A stretch of DNA of 7,304 bases, taken from positions 1 through 7,304 of the forward strand of contig SLAN01000232.1 of the NCBI GenBank assembly GCA_007126865.1, given 5' to 3'. Under the pieces are notes generated by a model. It was not told the DNA's origin, did no database searches, and saw only the letters and a list, made by a program, of their open reading frames with translations. A program made the position numbers and the translations under genes. Below are positions 6,048 through 7,304 of the stretch, in pieces. The DNA is from Spirochaetales bacterium. GTDB lineage: Bacteria > Spirochaetota > Spirochaetia > DSM-27196 > SKKC01. Within the stretch, counting starts at the first letter, position 1; the number at the start of each line of letters is the position of its first letter.

Positions 6048-6578
6048 ATGGAAATCCGTCAAGCGGATATCGAATCCTCAGAGGATCGCGCGATCGTCGG
6101 TGAGCTGTGGAGCGAGTATCTTTCCTGGGTCGACAATGAGCTGAAACTGCACTACGGCGTCGATATGGCGACAGAGCTGGACACGACGTTAGAGCGGGCG
6201 GTGGAAGACAATCTCGAGAATCTGCTCGCGACGTTGGTCCCGCCGAAGGGCCGAGCGCTACTGGTGTTTCAGGATGGTGAGCCGGTGGCGATCGGTTGCA
6301 TGAGGCCGACCGGCAATCGGACCGGGGAGATCAAACGCATGTACGTCAAGCCGCACGCACGCGGCAACGGAATCGGCCGGCGGCTTCTCGACGAGTTGGT
6401 GAGCGCCGCGCGTACGGCACGTTACCACCGCATCTGTCTCGACAGTGTGCGCTTCATGCACGCCGCGCACCGGCTCTATCGCTCAGCCGGTTTCGAGATT
6501 ATCGAGCCGTATGACGAGAGCGAGGTGCCGCCGCAGCTTTGGGAATACTGGGTCTTCATGGGACTCGATCTGAAGTGA
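6048..6578 (+). CDS. GNAT-family N-acetyltransferase
   Basis: Soluble 176-residue protein of the GNAT superfamily, which transfers acetyl from acetyl-CoA to an amine. The core strands run from LLVFQDGEPVAIGCM (about 71-85) into motif A, EIKRMYVKPHARGNGIGRRL (94-113). There RGNGIG (105-110) is the pyrophosphate-binding loop of the Q/R-x-x-G-x-G/A type. Motif B follows as ICLDS, then AHRLYRSAGFEII (139-152), with the usual Tyr and GF. The N-terminal third is helical and acidic, and probably supplies substrate specificity. The start is supported by GAGGTG 5 bases upstream. The gene is transcribed away from the nitrilase operon and sits alone before the metal operon. GNAT and nitrilase domains are fused in some bacterial proteins (YhcX type), so a link to the divergent operon is possible but unproven. 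Substrate unknown. Confidence 0.88.
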   Translation: MEIRQADIESSEDRAIVGELWSEYLSWVDNELKLHYGVDMATELDTTLERAVEDNLENLLATLVPPKGRALLVFQDGEPVAIGCMRPTGNRTGEIKRMYVKPHARGNGIGRRLLDELVSAARTARYHRICLDSVRFMHAAHRLYRSAGFEIIEPYDESEVPPQLWEYWVFMGLDLK

Positions 6579-6642
6579 CGGCGCTCTATCCCCACGGCGC
6601 TCATATCCCCACGGCGCTCTATCCCGACGGCACTCTACCCCG
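6578..6642. repeat. 16-bp tandem repeat (4 copies) at the 3' end of the GNAT gene
   Basis: Units at 6578-6593, 6594-6610 (one extra base), 6611-6626 and 6627-6642 follow the consensus ACGGCGCTCTATCCCC. Copies 1 to 3 are near-identical and copy 4 has drifted. The first unit begins at the last base of the GNAT stop codon, and the array ends six bases before the -35 of the arsR-type promoter. It has no spacers and no obvious hairpin or T-run, so it is neither a CRISPR array nor an intrinsic terminator that I can support. Confidence 0.9.
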
Positions 6643-6648
6643 ACGAGA

Positions 6649-6678
6649 TTGACATCACCCTTGATTTCGATCGATAAT
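6649..6678 (+). promoter_or_regulatory. Sigma70-type promoter of the metal-resistance operon
   Basis: TTGACA (6649-6654, perfect) and GATAAT (6673-6678, 5 of 6) are separated by 18 bases. The predicted start point is near 6685, about 23 bases before the repressor ATG. This is the best promoter in the window and stands out as AT-rich in GC-rich surroundings. Confidence 0.75.
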
Positions 6679-6694
6679 TAAGCAATTGTTTAAT
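6677..6694. promoter_or_regulatory. Probable ArsR/SmtB operator overlapping the promoter
   Basis: ATTAAGCAATTGTTTAAT is an 18-bp imperfect palindrome centred on CAATTG, with one mismatched pair. Flanking TCGAT (6671-6675) and ATCGA (6693-6697) extend the dyad, with a 2-base asymmetry. It covers the end of the -10 and the predicted start point, so a bound dimer would block polymerase. AT-rich dyads in this position are typical of autoregulated SmtB/CadC-like repressors. Confidence 0.65.
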
Positions 6695-6707
6695 CGAGGA
6701 CGGTGGG

Positions 6708-7088
6708 ATGAACCGAACCGAACTCTGCAGTGAATACGCGCTGCACTGCAAGCCGAATGAACCGACGTTGCGCAAACGGGTCGCCGAAGCGTCGGGCCTC
6801 TCCGAGCTCTTTCGTGCCCTGGCGGACGAAACGCGGACACGAATCCTTTATCTGCTCGCCGAGCAGGAGTTGTGCGTATGCGATCTGGCATATCTGCTCG
6901 ACATGTCGGCGCCGGCGGTATCGCATCACCTCCGTCTGCTGAAGTTAATGCGACTGGTGAAAAGCCGGCGAACGGGAAAGCAGGCGTTTTACTCACTTGC
7001 GGACGAACATGTCCTCATTCTGATTCAAACCGCGCTGGAACACTATGCAGAAGCCGACGATCGGCGAACCGATAACAGGACAGCGTAG
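6708..7088 (+). CDS. ArsR/SmtB-family metal-sensing repressor (CadC-like)
   Basis: Dimeric winged-helix repressor of 126 residues that releases DNA on metal binding. ELCVCDLA (54-61) is the metal helix, SAPAVSHHLRLLK (67-79) contains the recognition helix, and VKSRRTGKQAFYSL (84-97) is the wing. Two metal sites can be read. The alpha3N site comprises Cys56 and Cys58 with N-terminal Cys7 and Cys14. The alpha5 site comprises Asp99, His101, His112 and Glu115, with exactly the D-x-H...H-x-x-E spacing of CadC and SmtB. Holding both sites resembles CadC (Cd/Pb/Zn) rather than arsenic-only ArsR. GAGGA (6696-6700) lies 7 bases before the ATG. The gene overlaps the following metal ATPase by 44 bases, a classic repressor-exporter pair, and is probably autoregulated through the dyad at 6677-6694. 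Confidence 0.93.
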   Translation: MNRTELCSEYALHCKPNEPTLRKRVAEASGLSELFRALADETRTRILYLLAEQELCVCDLAYLLDMSAPAVSHHLRLLKLMRLVKSRRTGKQAFYSLADEHVLILIQTALEHYAEADDRRTDNRTA

Positions 7089-7304
7089 CGCCACCGCGTG
7101 CGGCGACGAATGCTGCTGCGAGGGCGCCGCCCCGACCGGGCGTGCAGGCGGGAACGCGTTGCACATCGTCCGCATTTCGATCGCCACCGCACTCCTTCTT
7201 GCCGGGCTCTGGCGCATAGAGACGGTGCTCGTTCCTGCTGAGCTCGTACAACAGGCGGTCCGTCTGCTTCTGTTCGTGAGCGCCTACCTGCTGGTCGGCT
7301 GGCC
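7045..7304 (+). CDS. Heavy-metal P1B-type ATPase, ZntA/CadA-like (N-terminal part, runs off the window)
   Basis: Only the first 86 codons are present. A polar leader carries Cys19 and a CCCE cluster (Cys23-25, Glu26, then GA), close to the CCCDGA motif of the ZntA N-terminus that has been tied to lead and zinc binding. Hydrophobic segments follow at about residues 40-57 and 68-86; the second ends in FVSAYLLVGW, matching helix 2 of Cd/Zn/Pb exporting ATPases. The usual N-terminal HMA domain with its CxxC is absent between the cluster and the first helix. The ATG at 7045 is the only start before an upstream in-frame TGA (7021-7023); GGAA lies 4 bases ahead. It overlaps the repressor gene by 44 bases, implying coupled expression. 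The catalytic DKTG and CPC motifs lie beyond the window, so the call rests on the leader, helix 2 and context. Confidence 0.85.
   Translation, partial: MQKPTIGEPITGQRSATACGDECCCEGAAPTGRAGGNALHIVRISIATALLLAGLWRIETVLVPAELVQQAVRLLLFVSAYLLVGW

Noticed and set aside
6579..6660. Intrinsic terminator after the GNAT gene
   Set aside because: No stable inverted repeat followed by a T-run is visible; the sequence is taken up by the direct repeat.
6993..7251. Minus-strand open frames opposite the ATPase start
   Set aside because: The plus strand encodes a convincing Cys-rich leader and membrane helices overlapping the repressor gene; the minus frames show no family features.

Overview
The window is dense, GC-rich bacterial DNA (roughly 60% G+C by eye). 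Genes are close-packed and coding regions cover almost everything. The gene set (a PhoU-like/PiT phosphate module, a GPH sugar-type permease, nitrilase-fold proteins, an ArsR/metal ATPase pair) fits a free-living bacterium. I cannot place it taxonomically from sequence alone; a spirochaete-like or similar high-GC Gram-negative is only a guess. No rRNA, tRNA, CRISPR array, insertion sequence or origin is visible.

Layout. Positions 2-2498 (+) look like one transcription unit: the last 37 codons of a DUF47/PhoU-like protein, a PiT-family phosphate permease (131-1180), and a GPH-family (MelB-like) cation symporter (1194-2498), with gaps of 15 and 13 bases. It runs tail-to-tail into a minus-strand operon; the two final genes overlap by 20 bases.

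The minus-strand operon (5830 down to 2479) has three genes coupled by stop/start overlaps. First is a nitrilase-superfamily protein in which all three catalytic positions are substituted (4925-5830). Second is a second nitrilase-superfamily protein with an intact Glu-Lys-Glu-Cys set (3579-4925), carrying an in-frame 27-bp minisatellite. Third is a saccharopine-dehydrogenase-like oxidoreductase (2479-3582). A candidate promoter lies at 5898-5926. The substrate is unknown. An inactive/active paralogue pair translated from one message suggests a hetero-oligomeric amidase feeding or receiving a product from the oxidoreductase; this is inference and is the most interesting part of the window.

Facing away from that operon is a GNAT acetyltransferase gene (6048-6578), followed by a 16-bp tandem repeat (6578-6642). 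Then comes a metal-resistance operon: a strong sigma70-type promoter overlapped by an AT-rich dyad, an ArsR/SmtB repressor (6708-7088) with both the CadC-type alpha3N and alpha5 metal sites, and the overlapping start of a ZntA/CadA-type P1B ATPase (7045 to window end) with a Cys-Cys-Cys-Glu N-terminal motif. The expected logic is Cd/Pb/Zn binding to the repressor, derepression, and metal export by the ATPase.
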